Of a stretch of DNA of 64,000 nt, positions 52,738-64,000 are shown one piece after another. The position numbers and the translations under genes are program-made. Each line of letters starts with the position of its first letter. Within the stretch, counting starts at the first letter, position 1. The stretch spans positions 34,624,501 through 34,688,500 of the forward strand of contig NC_133157.1 in NCBI RefSeq assembly GCF_040802235.1, given 5' to 3'. This DNA comes from Manis javanica (Eukaryota > Chordata > Mammalia > Pholidota > Manidae). A model generated the notes under the pieces. It did not search any database. It was not told the DNA's origin and saw only the letters and a program-made list of their open reading frames with translations.

Positions 52738-54026
52738 GCAAGGTGTAGCACTCCAAAATCTTATGACTATAGACTATCTACGGTTAAAAGAACATATGGG
52801 ATGTGAACAGATCCCAGAAATGGGCTGCTTTAATTTGTCTGATTTCTCTCAGATGGTTCAAGTACAGTTGGACAATATCCATCATATCATAGACAAATTT
52901 TCACAAATGCCTAGGGTGCCTAAATGGTTTTCTTGGCTTCACTGGAGATGGATGGTAATTATAGATTTGCTTTGTTTATGTCACCGTATTCCTATTATGT
53001 TAATATGTGTGTGCAAATTAGTTAGTAGTTTAAAACCTATACATACTTAAGGTACTCTACAAGAAGATATGTCAAAGAAATAATCAATCCTCCCATGTTT
53101 CCTTCCATATGCTACATCTGTAGCTTTTCTTCTTTCTTCCTAATTACAACCCTTAAATAGAATTCGTGCCTCATATCGAATTTACCGAGTATCATAATTC
53201 CTCCAGGTGGTAAAGATACCTCGAGACAAGTGCTGGGCATAGAAGCCACAGGGAATAAATCTGCAAAGAAGTAAAAAGCTAACCTTTTCAAACAATATGG
53301 CTTCTCTCTCACTTACCAACTTTACATTTCCCTGTATGGCCCCGGAAGATGACTGGTTAGCCAGAGACGGGTAAGATTCCTCAAGGGAGGAACAACCTAA
53401 GACAGGCACAGTCGCAGGGGGGCCATCAGGTGAGAATTTGGGGATCAACAGAGGTGAGGCTCAGAACCTCATCCCCCCTGCTTTGAGAGAAATCTTCTGC
53501 ATCCGTGGATGTTTTGCTGCCCTTGTCTAGCCTGGATTAATACTTAGTCCATAGGCACACACCTGATCATCTGATCATCTACATTTGCCCTCTTACAGCA
53601 CTAAACTATGTTTTCTACCTTTATCTTGCATCTATCTACCACTTCAGCATTTTATTTAAAATAAAAATAATAATAATAATAAAGGGAGAAATGTGGGATC
53701 AACATATAAATCAAGTACAAAAATCAAACGAATATTCATATTTGACCTGATTGTTTATAGTTTATAATGCGTGATCAAAACTGAAAGTTTCTGTGATGAA
53801 TGCCCTTGTACTGTTCACCATGTAAGAATTTATTCACTATGTAAGAATTCGTTCACCATGTAAGAACTTGTTCGTTATGCTTCAGAAGATTGGAGACTGA
53901 CGAGAATTAGACTTGAGATGGATTAATGATTGTACATTGAGCATTGACCCCCCTATACTGAATTTTATTGTTGTTAACAACCATTTGATCAATAAATATG
54001 AGAGATGCCCTCTCAAAAAAAAAAAA
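52738..54026 (+). mobile_element. L1-copied retroviral 3' end, copy 2 (env-LTR-poly(A))
   Basis: A 5'-truncated retrocopy: env remnant from 52738, polypurine tract 'aaagggagaaa' at 53681-53691, LTR U3-R 53692-54015 (324 nt), AATAAA at 53991-53996, then poly(A) to the 16-bp duplication. There is no U5 and no second LTR. It is the same family as the tail of the composite insertion at 11458-13260. The one env-like frame (52697-53050) begins in the flanking sequence and reads the TM-like region with shifts; other parts carry stops. It is not able to encode env. Confidence 0.88.
53692..54015 (+). mobile_element. Retroviral LTR U3-R, copy 2 (no U5)
   Basis: Starts TGTGGGATCAAC and ends CCCTCTCA before poly(A). 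It contains a short tandem repeat of the 'caccatgtaagaa' type (about 53817-53866), seen in inverted order in copy 1 at about 11617-11670 as 'ttcttacatggtgaa'. A (AAT)n patch lies just upstream (53665-53681). Confidence 0.85.
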
Positions 54027-54042
54027 AAAAACCTAGAGAACT
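54027..54042. repeat. Target-site duplication, right copy (16 bp)
   Basis: Identical to 52722-52737. Confidence 0.9.
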
Positions 54043-55160
54043 AGTAGAAAGCAAATTAACAAGGATATAGAAGGACTGAAGAAAGCCATCAACCAACTGG
54101 ACCTGACATCAGTAGGACACTTTATCCAACAATAACCAAATACACATTTTTTTCAAGTGCATGTGGGACACTCACCAAGACAGATCATCCTGGGTCATAA
54201 AACAAACCTAAAATATAAACTAATTGCAGAAAAGTACAATGTATATGCTCTCTGACCATAATAGAATTAAAGTAGGTATCATGAGCAGAACGATATTAGG
54301 AAAATTCCAAACCTTTGAAAATTAAATAAAACACTTCTAAGTAATCCATGAGTCAAAGAGGAAGTCTTGAGGGAAACTTAAAATATTTTGAACTGAATGA
54401 ATGAAAATACAAATCTAACATGTGGGATTCAGTCAAATCATTTTTAGGATAAAATTTATAGTATTGAATGTTTATATTAGAAAAGAAGAAAGGTTGCAAG
54501 TAAATAATCTAAGTTTCCACCTTAAGAAACTAGAAAAACAAGAGTGAAATAAACCCAAAGCAAGCAGAAGGAAATAAACAATAAAGAACATAACTCAATA
54601 AAATTGAAGAAAGTATAATAGAGAATATTAATGAAGTAAAAACTGGCTCTTTGAAAAAAATCAATAAAATAAAGCTCTAGCAAGATTGACAAGAAAGGAG
54701 AGAAGACACAAATTACAAACATCATGAAATGAATGACCCTGAAACATTCAAAGGATAACAAGAGATTATTATACACAACTGTATGCACACAGACTTGACA
54801 ACTTGAAAGCCACAAACTACCAGAACTCACCAAAAATGAAATAGGTAATCTGAATAGTCCTATGACTATTTAAGAAATGAATTTGTAGTTAAACACACCC
54901 CCACCCCCTCCCAAAAAATCTCCAGGACCAAATAGTATTGCTGGCCAGCTCTACTAAATAGTTAAAGAAGTAACACCAATTCTACACAATGTCTCAAAAA
55001 AAAAGTGAGACAGCAGGGAGAACTTCCCAACTAATTTAAAGTGCAAGCATTACTCTGACACCAGAACTAGACAAAGGGAGTATAAAAAAGAAAGAGAGAA
55101 AGAAAGAAAACTATACATCAATATTCGCTAGGAATAGCAATGGAAAAAAACAAACCAGAA
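54043..55160 (+). mobile_element. Old L1 ORF2 remnant (right of the retrocopy)
   Basis: Continues the ORF2 text: 'aggactgaagaaagccatca', 'aaaatctccaggaccaaat', 'acatcaatattcgctagg'. Heavily mutated. An AAAG-type simple repeat lies at about 55088-55109. Confidence 0.7.
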
Positions 55161-55162
55161 TA

Positions 55163-55648
55163 CAGATGGTCCTGTCTTATAATGGTCTGACTTATGATTT
55201 TTCAACCTTACACATTCAGAAATTTTCTACAACCAATAGAAACCATACTTTGGTTTTTGAATTTTCATCTTTTTCTGGGCTTGAAATATGTGATACGATC
55301 CTTTCTCATAATGCTAGTAGCACAGAGAGCAGCAGTGCCCACTCAGCACGTGATCCCAAGGGTAAACTACCAATACACTCACAACCATTCTGTATTCATA
55401 CAATCATTCTGTTTTTCACTTTCAGTAACAGTATTTAATAAATTACTTTATCATAAAATAGGCTTTGTGTTAGACAATTTTGCCCAAGTATCCACCAATG
55501 TAAGTGTTCTGAGCATGTTTAAGATGGGCTGGGCTAAGCTATGATGTTCAGTAGGTCAGATGCATTAGATGCATTTTCAGCTTAAAATATTTTCAACTTA
55601 CAATGGGTTTTTGGGGATCTAACCCCATCGTCAGTCAATGAAGTTCTG
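55163..55648. mobile_element. Tigger-type mariner transposon remnant
   Basis: Left end 'cagatggtcctgtcttataa' after TA (55161-55162). The interior phrases 'taagtgttctgagcatg' and 'attttcaacttacaatggg' and the right end 'aaccccatcgtcagtcaatg...ctg' match the TcMar-Tigger (Tigger3-like) internal deletion product I know. It is 486 bp with no transposase. It interrupts the old L1. Confidence 0.75.
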
Positions 55649-55842
55649 TGTTAGTAAACTGAATCCAGCAAGAAGAAAAAGAACAACATACCACGACAAA
55701 GTGAAGTTTATCCCAGAAAGCAAGGCTGGTTCAATTTTTGAAAAATAAATGAATGCAAACCACCACACTCACAATCTAATGAAGAAAAACCACACAACTA
55801 ATTCATGAAGAAAAAAATTTGATAAAATTCAATATCCATAGT
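55649..55842 (+). mobile_element. Old L1 ORF2 remnant
   Basis: Further ORF2 text ('ttatcccagaaagcaaggct', 'gataaaattcaatatccat') between the Tigger element and the younger L1. Confidence 0.65.
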
Positions 55843-58026
55843 TCTGGAGGTGCTAGCCACAGCAATCAGACAAAACAAAGAAATACACAGCACCCAGATT
55901 GGTAAAGAAGAAGTCAAACTAAAAAAAAAAAAAAGAAGACAAACTGTCACTATTTGCAGATGACATGATATTGAAAACCCTAAAAAATACACTCTGAAAC
56001 TACTAGAACTAATATCTGAATTCAGCAAAGTTGCAGGATACAAAATTAATACACAGAAATCTTGCTTTCCTATACACTAGCAATGAACTAGCAGAAAGAG
56101 AAATCAGGAAAACAGTTCCATTCACAATTGCATCACAAAGAATAAAATACCTAGGAATAAACCTAACCAAGGAAGTGAAAGACCTGTACCCTGGAAACTA
56201 CAAGACACTCTTAAGAGAAAGTAAAGAGGACACTAACAAATGGAAACTCACCCCATGTTCTTGGCTAGGAAGAATTAATATTGTCAAAATGGCCATCCTG
56301 CCTAAAGCAAGATACAGATTCAATGCAATCTCTATCAAAATACCAACAGCATTTTTCAACAAACTGGAACAAATAGTTTTAAAATTCATATGGAACCACA
56401 AAAGACCCTGAATAGCCCAAGCAATCATGAGAAAGAAGAATAAAACAAGAAGGATCTCGCCTCCCAACTTCAAGTTCTACTACAAAGCCACAGTAATCAA
56501 GACAATTTGGTACTGGCACAAGAACAGACCCACAGACCAGTGGAACAGAATAGAGAGTTCAGATATTAACTCAAACATATATGGTCAATTAATATATGAT
56601 AAAGGAGCCATGGATATACAATGTGGAAATGACAGCCTCTTCAACAGCTGGTTTTGGCAAAACTGGAGAGCTACATGTAAGAGAATGAAACTGGATCATT
56701 GTCTAACTCCATACACAAAAGTAAATTCGAAATGGATCAAAGACCTGAATGTAAGTCATGAAACCATAAAACTCTTTGAAGAAAACATAGGCAAAAATTT
56801 CTTGGACATAAACATGAGCACCTTCTTCATGAACACATCTCTTCAGGCAAGGGAAACAAAAGCAAAAATGAACAAGTGGGACTACATCAAGCTGAAAAGC
56901 TTCTGTACAGCAAAGGACACCATCAATAGAACAAAAAGACATCTTACAGTATGGGAGAATATATTCATAAATGACATATCTGATAAAGGGTTGACATCCA
57001 AAATATATAAAGAGCTCACACACCTCAACAAACAAAAAGCAAATAATCCAATTAAAAAATGGGCAGAGGATCTGAACAGACACTTCTCCAAAGAAGAAAT
57101 CCAGATGACCAACAGGCACATGAAAAGATGCTCCACATCGCTAGTCATCAGAGAAATGCAAATTAAAACCACAATGATATGTCACCTCACACCAGTAAGG
57201 ATGGCCACCATCCAAAAGACAAACAACAACAAATGTTGGTGAGGATGTGGAGAAAGGGGAACCCTCCTGCACTGCTGGTGGGAATGTAAAAATTAGTTCA
57301 ATCATTGTGGAAAGCAGTGTAGAAGTTCCTCAAAAAACTCAAAATAGAAATACCATTTGACCCAGGAATTCCACTTCTAGGAATTTACCCTAAGAATGCA
57401 GGAGCCCAGTTTGAAAAAGACATATACACTCCTATGTTTATCGCAGCACTATTTACAATAGCCAAGAATTGGTAGCAACCTAAGTGTCCATCAGTAGATG
57501 AATGGATAAAGAAGATGTGGTACATATACACAATGGAATATTATTCAGCCATAAGAAGAAAACAAATCCTACCATTTGCAACAACATGGATGGAGCTAGA
57601 GGGTATTATGGTCAGTGAAATAAGCCAGGCAGAAAAAGACAAGTATCAAATGATTTCACTCATCTGTGGAGTATAAGAACAAAGAAAAAAGTGAAGGAAC
57701 AAAACAGCAGCAGACTCACAGAACCCAAGAATGGACTAACAGCTACCAAAGGGAAAGGGACTGGGGAGGATGGGTGGGAAGGGAGGGATAAGGGAGGAAA
57801 AGGGACATTGTGATTAGCACATATAATGTAGCAGGTGAGGCGGGGCATGGGGAAGGCAGTACAGCACAGAGAAGACAAGTAGTGATTCTATAGCATCTTA
57901 CTACGCTGATGGACAGTGACTGTAATGGGGTATGTGGTGGGGACTTGATGATGGGGGGAGTCTAGTACCCATAATGTTGCTCATGTGATTGCAGATTAAT
58001 GATGCCAAAATAAAAAATAACAACAA
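55843..58026 (+). mobile_element. Younger 5'-truncated L1
   Basis: Starts inside the ORF2 reverse transcriptase ('ttctggaggtgctagccaca') and runs to the 3' end, poly(A)-like 'aaaataaaaaataac' at about 58007-58020. ORF2 pieces 56031-56411 and 56427-57242 lie in the same frame and are parted only by one stop TGA at 56409-56411; the frame is lost again after 57242. The text is the inverted counterpart of the composite L1 at 13264-15400. No clear target-site duplication seen. Confidence 0.85.
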
Positions 58027-58640
58027 CAAAGAATGTAAGATAATGCTGCTGCTTTGAAAACAGTCTGGTAGTTCCTCAAATGGACAAATGTAGAGTCACC
58101 ATATGATCCAACAATTCTACTACAAGTTATATACCCAGTAGAAATGAAAAATTCAAGAACACAAAAGCTTGTACACAAATGTTTGCATTATTCATAATAG
58201 TCAAGAAGTGTAAACATCCCAAATGCCCATCAATTAACTGATAAATGAATCAATACATGTGATATATCCATACAACGGAATATTTTTCAGTAATAAAAAG
58301 GAATGAAGTACTGGCCCATGCTACAACAAGGAAACTTGAAAACACTCTGAAAGAAACCAGGTAAAAGGTCACATATTATATGATTCCATTTATATTAAAT
58401 GTCTAGAATAGGCTAATGCAGGAGAGAGAGACTAGATAAGTAGTCACCTAAGGCTGGGAAGATGAGGGGTTAGAGAGTGACAGCTAAGGGGTGTGATGAT
58501 TCTTTTTCAGGTAATGAGAATGTTTGAAAATTGTGGTAATTGTTGCACAACACTTGTGAATATACTAAAGGTAATTGAATTTGTACTTTGATTGCACTGT
58601 ATAGTATGTAAATTATATCCCAATAAAGATTTTCAAAATG
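58027..58640 (+). mobile_element. Old L1 3' end
   Basis: ORF2 C-terminal and 3' UTR text of an older L1 ('caaatgcccatcaattaact', 'caacggaatatttttcag'), ending AATAAAG at about 58622. Probably the tail of the old L1 seen at 52416-55842. Confidence 0.7.
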
Positions 58641-60329
58641 CCATCATTTCATTTGCTACTTAAAATTTCTGAAAAACTGAACTTGGACCAAAATACTACA
58701 GCTTTTAACACCAGACTTCACACCTTACAGAAATACTGTATAGATAAGACAGAAAAATACGGCAAATTCTTCTTTGGATGTTGGTGTCTTGATGAAAGGA
58801 GGCTTCAGTGATGCTTCATTGATACCAGTTTATACCCCAAAGTGGCTTCCTGGGGTAGTGCATCCCAGGACGAGCTGCAAGGGGCAAAAGTTACTTTCTG
58901 TGTGTGTGTAAAGTGTTTGAAGGATAATTTTGAAAGGGAAGGTGGGAAAATAGAACTAGAATGAAATCACCACCACAGGTATATTCTCAGGTATATCGAT
59001 TTGAAGAAAAAAGTCGACACTCTAGAAACCCAATTCCCTTAAAACTGTACATGTCTGAATTTCCCTTGAATCAGGCTTCCTGTGCCCAAGATTGAAGACC
59101 TGAGTTGTAGTTCAAAAACCTTGTCTTTCAAGACCATAATCTCTGCTCTGATTGCTAAAGCTTCCCTGGTAGCAAAAGCCAGGAATCTGACTCTGATTCC
59201 TACATTCAGCCGCGCCAGCCTCTTCAGTGGTAAGCTGCTTTTGCTTCTGCCTTATAGTCTAGTTTCAGTGTGGGAGAGGAAAGAGGGAGGGAGGGAAGGA
59301 CCACAGGTGAAAATATCAAAGTATAATCCTACTATGCCAAGGAGCTCCCATTTCGCAGTCCCCTAGTGATTCAGTGGCAGGCAGGAGTGGCTGATACTAC
59401 CCAGTACTGCAAGGGGAAGGAACATGACTGAGAAAAAGGACAAAGGGGACAGTGTTGTCAGGAGACAGCTCAGTGGCATGGGGGGAATAGATGGTTAGAG
59501 ACTGATCTGGAAGTGAAAGATGGAGGCAGAGACCATTGACAACATTTAGGAAGCTCAACTGAAGAAAGAGATGGGCCCATAGCTGGAGGTAGGCCTCAGA
59601 GCTCAGGAGAGCTTGTTTTCAGAACAGGAGAAACTTGAGAATATTTATGGGCTGAAGAGCAGAGATCAGGAAGGAGATGTGGCCAGAGAGGGAATGTAGG
59701 AGCCTGAGAAGTTATGAAGTGACTGAATGGAGAGATGGGAGGGGTCAGCTTTGATTCATGGAATCATCCTCTGAGATGCAGAAAAGCAGCAGAAATCTGG
59801 AGAGACTTTTGGTGAACATGGGATTGTTCATGGATCTCGAGTCATCTGACCTTTATTTCTCTAGAGAGCTGGCAGCACAATGAGAGTTAAGTGGCTTGAG
59901 AAAGAGGGGAGAGAAGGAGAAGGTTGGAGAATCAGCTGTGGGGAATGGCATCTGGAGTCGGGAAGAGGGGACTCAGTGGTCAGTGCAGCCTGGTCGGTGG
60001 AGGTGGGGCAGCCGCGCTTAGAGGCATGAATCTGACCCTGTTCTTCTAGCTAGGGGATGGCAGTGAGGTGAGCAGAGGCAGGGGTGGCCCAGGGCTGGAG
60101 CAGTGAGAAGTGTGGGAGAAGTTCCAGGGCAGAGAGGGTCAGCTGTGAAATCCAAGGTCCTTCCTTGCCTGGAAGGAGGAGAGTAAGACCTGGGCAGTAG
60201 GGTAGGCTCTGAAGACAGAAGTCACTCAACAGAGAGGTCATGGAGACGAGGCTGAGCAGGCTGAGCAGGACTGGGAGGGGGTGGGGAGTGGAGCAGATCT
60301 GAACTGTGAGACTATCTAAAATATGCTGC
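58641..60329. other. CLTA-CCIN intergenic, no gene recognised
   Basis: About 59400-60300 is G/A-rich on the + strand and resembles the purine-rich old repeat in the GNE intron at 5100-6230. Open frames at 59082-59366 (+) and 60331-60050 (-) show no signature. Confidence 0.45.
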
Positions 60330-60620
60330 ACTGTCTAATACACGAGCCACTAGCCTCCTGGGGCCTTGTGTGTGTGTTTAGTACAAATTGAGTGTGCTGT
60401 AAGTGTAAAATACACACCAAACACCAAACTTAGCATGAAAATAAATATCTCATTAATAAATGTTTACATTGCTTACTTAAGTGATATTTTGGATAAATTG
60501 TGTTAAATCAAATATATTATTTAAATTAACTTCAGTTATTTTTACTTTAATGTGGGTACTATAACATTTTTAATTACATCTGTGGCTTACATTGTATTCC
60601 TGTTGCATAGCACTGGTATA
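60330..60620. repeat. hAT-like MITE, copy 3
   Basis: 'acgagccactagcctcctgg', a long A/T-rich middle and 'gcatagcactggtatagata' resemble the family at 21275 and 31515, in a longer and more decayed copy. Confidence 0.45.
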
Positions 60621-62059
60621 GATAATCCTTCCTGGAGCATGGCTTGTCTGTGTCAAGACTGTGGCCCCATCACCTCCGACAAGGAGCTACAGAGAGAGGT
60701 CTCTGTGAATGGTGTGTGTGTATGCGTGCATGTGTATGAGAACTGATGAGTGGATGAGTAAGTAAACTCATGAATGAATAAGTCAATGGATAAATAGCAT
60801 TATATATGGTTTTTAAGGACTTGCTCAGTTTCTTCTAAATTGTTGAAGATTATACATAGGTACACAAATAAATGGAAGGGAAACAGAGGTAGTTAAAATC
60901 GGGGAAAGCTCACCAAGGCTGTGAGTTAGGGAGTCTCAGGGAGCATTTTATTGGAATTTACTTAATATAAGGGCGCAAGAACCTGGACCCTTGCCCCACA
61001 TCCAGGCTTAGCTGACCACTGAGTCCCTTGACTCCAGATGCCACCCACCACAGCTGATGCTCCAACCGTCTCTGGTGTTTAATGTGTAAACTAGGCACAG
61101 TAAGAAATTAATAGTAACCAAAAGTCAAACAGAACAAGTACAACAACACAGTGTAGCAAGTGTGAATGTGGTCTCTGTATCTCTCTCAAAGTATCTTCTT
61201 GTACTGTACTCATCCTTCTTCTTGTGATGATGTGAGATGATAAAATGCCTACATGATGAGATGAAGTGAAGTGAATGACGTAGGCACTGTGATACAGTAG
61301 CATACATTAACCTTCTGAAGACTCATCAGGAGGAGGATCATCTGCTTCCGGACCAAGGCTGACAGTAGGTAACTGAAACCTCTCATAAGGGGCAACTCCC
61401 TTTACTGACCTCTCTTCACTCCAGACCTTCAGACATTTATATTCCCAGAGAAAGTTCTCAATGAACCCTGCTTACTGGGTTGCTTAGTAACGTCCCACCT
61501 TTACCATAAAATGAGACACAAACACATCATACCAGCCTAGTCTGACGTGTACATAAATACAGCAGTCTAGTAGCCCTGCCTCTGGCCTTCCCTCTGCCCT
61601 CATCCCTGAGCCCTGCCCACACCACTTTCACCTGCCAGTGGGCATGAGGCTCTTCCCCAGACCTGCTGTGGGCTCTCTCCTCCCTTTCCAGGAGGACCAG
61701 TGAGTGCTGGAGGAGTCTGAGGCTTCGTACTCTAAGCAAGTGCTTTACCTGTTAGTTTAGCCAGTGTCAGCGAGTGACCATAGGAAAGATAAGACAGGGG
61801 GCTTCCCAGATACCACCTTGGCCAGTGCTCAGATGTCTCCATCCCACCCATGAGGATTCCTTTCCAGCTTCTGTTTGGATCCCTCTAGTCACCGAGGACC
61901 CCTGAATGTCCACCCACTGGGAGCATCCTTAGCCTGGATCACCACCTTCAGGAAAAAGAGACTAGAACACTAAGAAGGAAACAACAGGCCATCTTCCTTT
62001 CTCTCTCATTAAATTGTGAATAATAAAGCATTTGCTTATTCTCCCACTTAAAAAGTTGT
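60621..62059 (-). other. CCIN downstream region
   Basis: Contains the CCIN 3' UTR of unknown length. No AATAAA on the - strand lies close to the stop; the first clear one is at 60952-60947, about 1.1 kb away, so a variant signal may be used. No other gene seen. Confidence 0.45.

Positions 62060-64000
<1,941 letters not shown>

Overview
This is a stretch of mammalian nuclear DNA. It holds three genes in the neighbourhood known from mammals (human 9p13 has the same neighbours): the 3' part of GNE on the + strand (last five coding exons, 1579-7754, then a 3' UTR to about 9.8-10.0 kb), all of CLTA on the - strand (41798 down to about 22120, converging on GNE), and the intronless CCIN on the - strand (63826-62060). 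All three reading frames are intact where they can be seen. GNE makes the sialic-acid pathway enzyme (its kinase half lies here), CLTA the clathrin light chain a, and CCIN the sperm-head protein calicin. They share no pathway.

Layout: 1-1150 old repeats in a GNE intron; 1579-7754 GNE exons; 7755 to about 9790 GNE 3' UTR, which carries a second copy of the last 220 bases of a GNE intron; 9965-20062 an old L1 split by an 8-kb younger insertion (11458-19498) made of a full-length L1 followed by the 3' end of an endogenous retrovirus; 20067-22120 old repeats; 22120-41900 CLTA with seven standard coding exons (two of them the 54-nt and 36-nt neuronal cassette exons) plus a candidate in-phase 42-nt extra exon; 41380-42190 the CLTA CpG island; 42190-61960 a gene-free, repeat-rich interval with an LTR provirus remnant (43805-46330), several L1 copies, a second retrocopy of the same retroviral 3' end (52738-54026) and a Tigger-type transposon; 62060-63826 CCIN.

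Organism: gene order, introns, MIR, MER5-like, Tigger and L1 repeats show a placental mammal. L1 dominates. I recognise no Alu, B1/B2, carnivore SINEC, ruminant Bov-tA, pig PRE, horse ERE or bat Ves element. That, with the style of the young L1 and the LTR, makes a pangolin (Manis/Phataginus) my leading guess. This is inference only, because no database search was possible.

The most unusual material is the transposon biology: an L1 joined to a retroviral env-LTR end inside one 16-bp target-site duplication, a second U5-less retroviral end with its own 16-bp duplication, and an LTR broken by an inverted LTR of the same family. Second come two gene-level oddities: the duplicated GNE splice acceptor in its own 3' UTR and the possible CLTA microexon.
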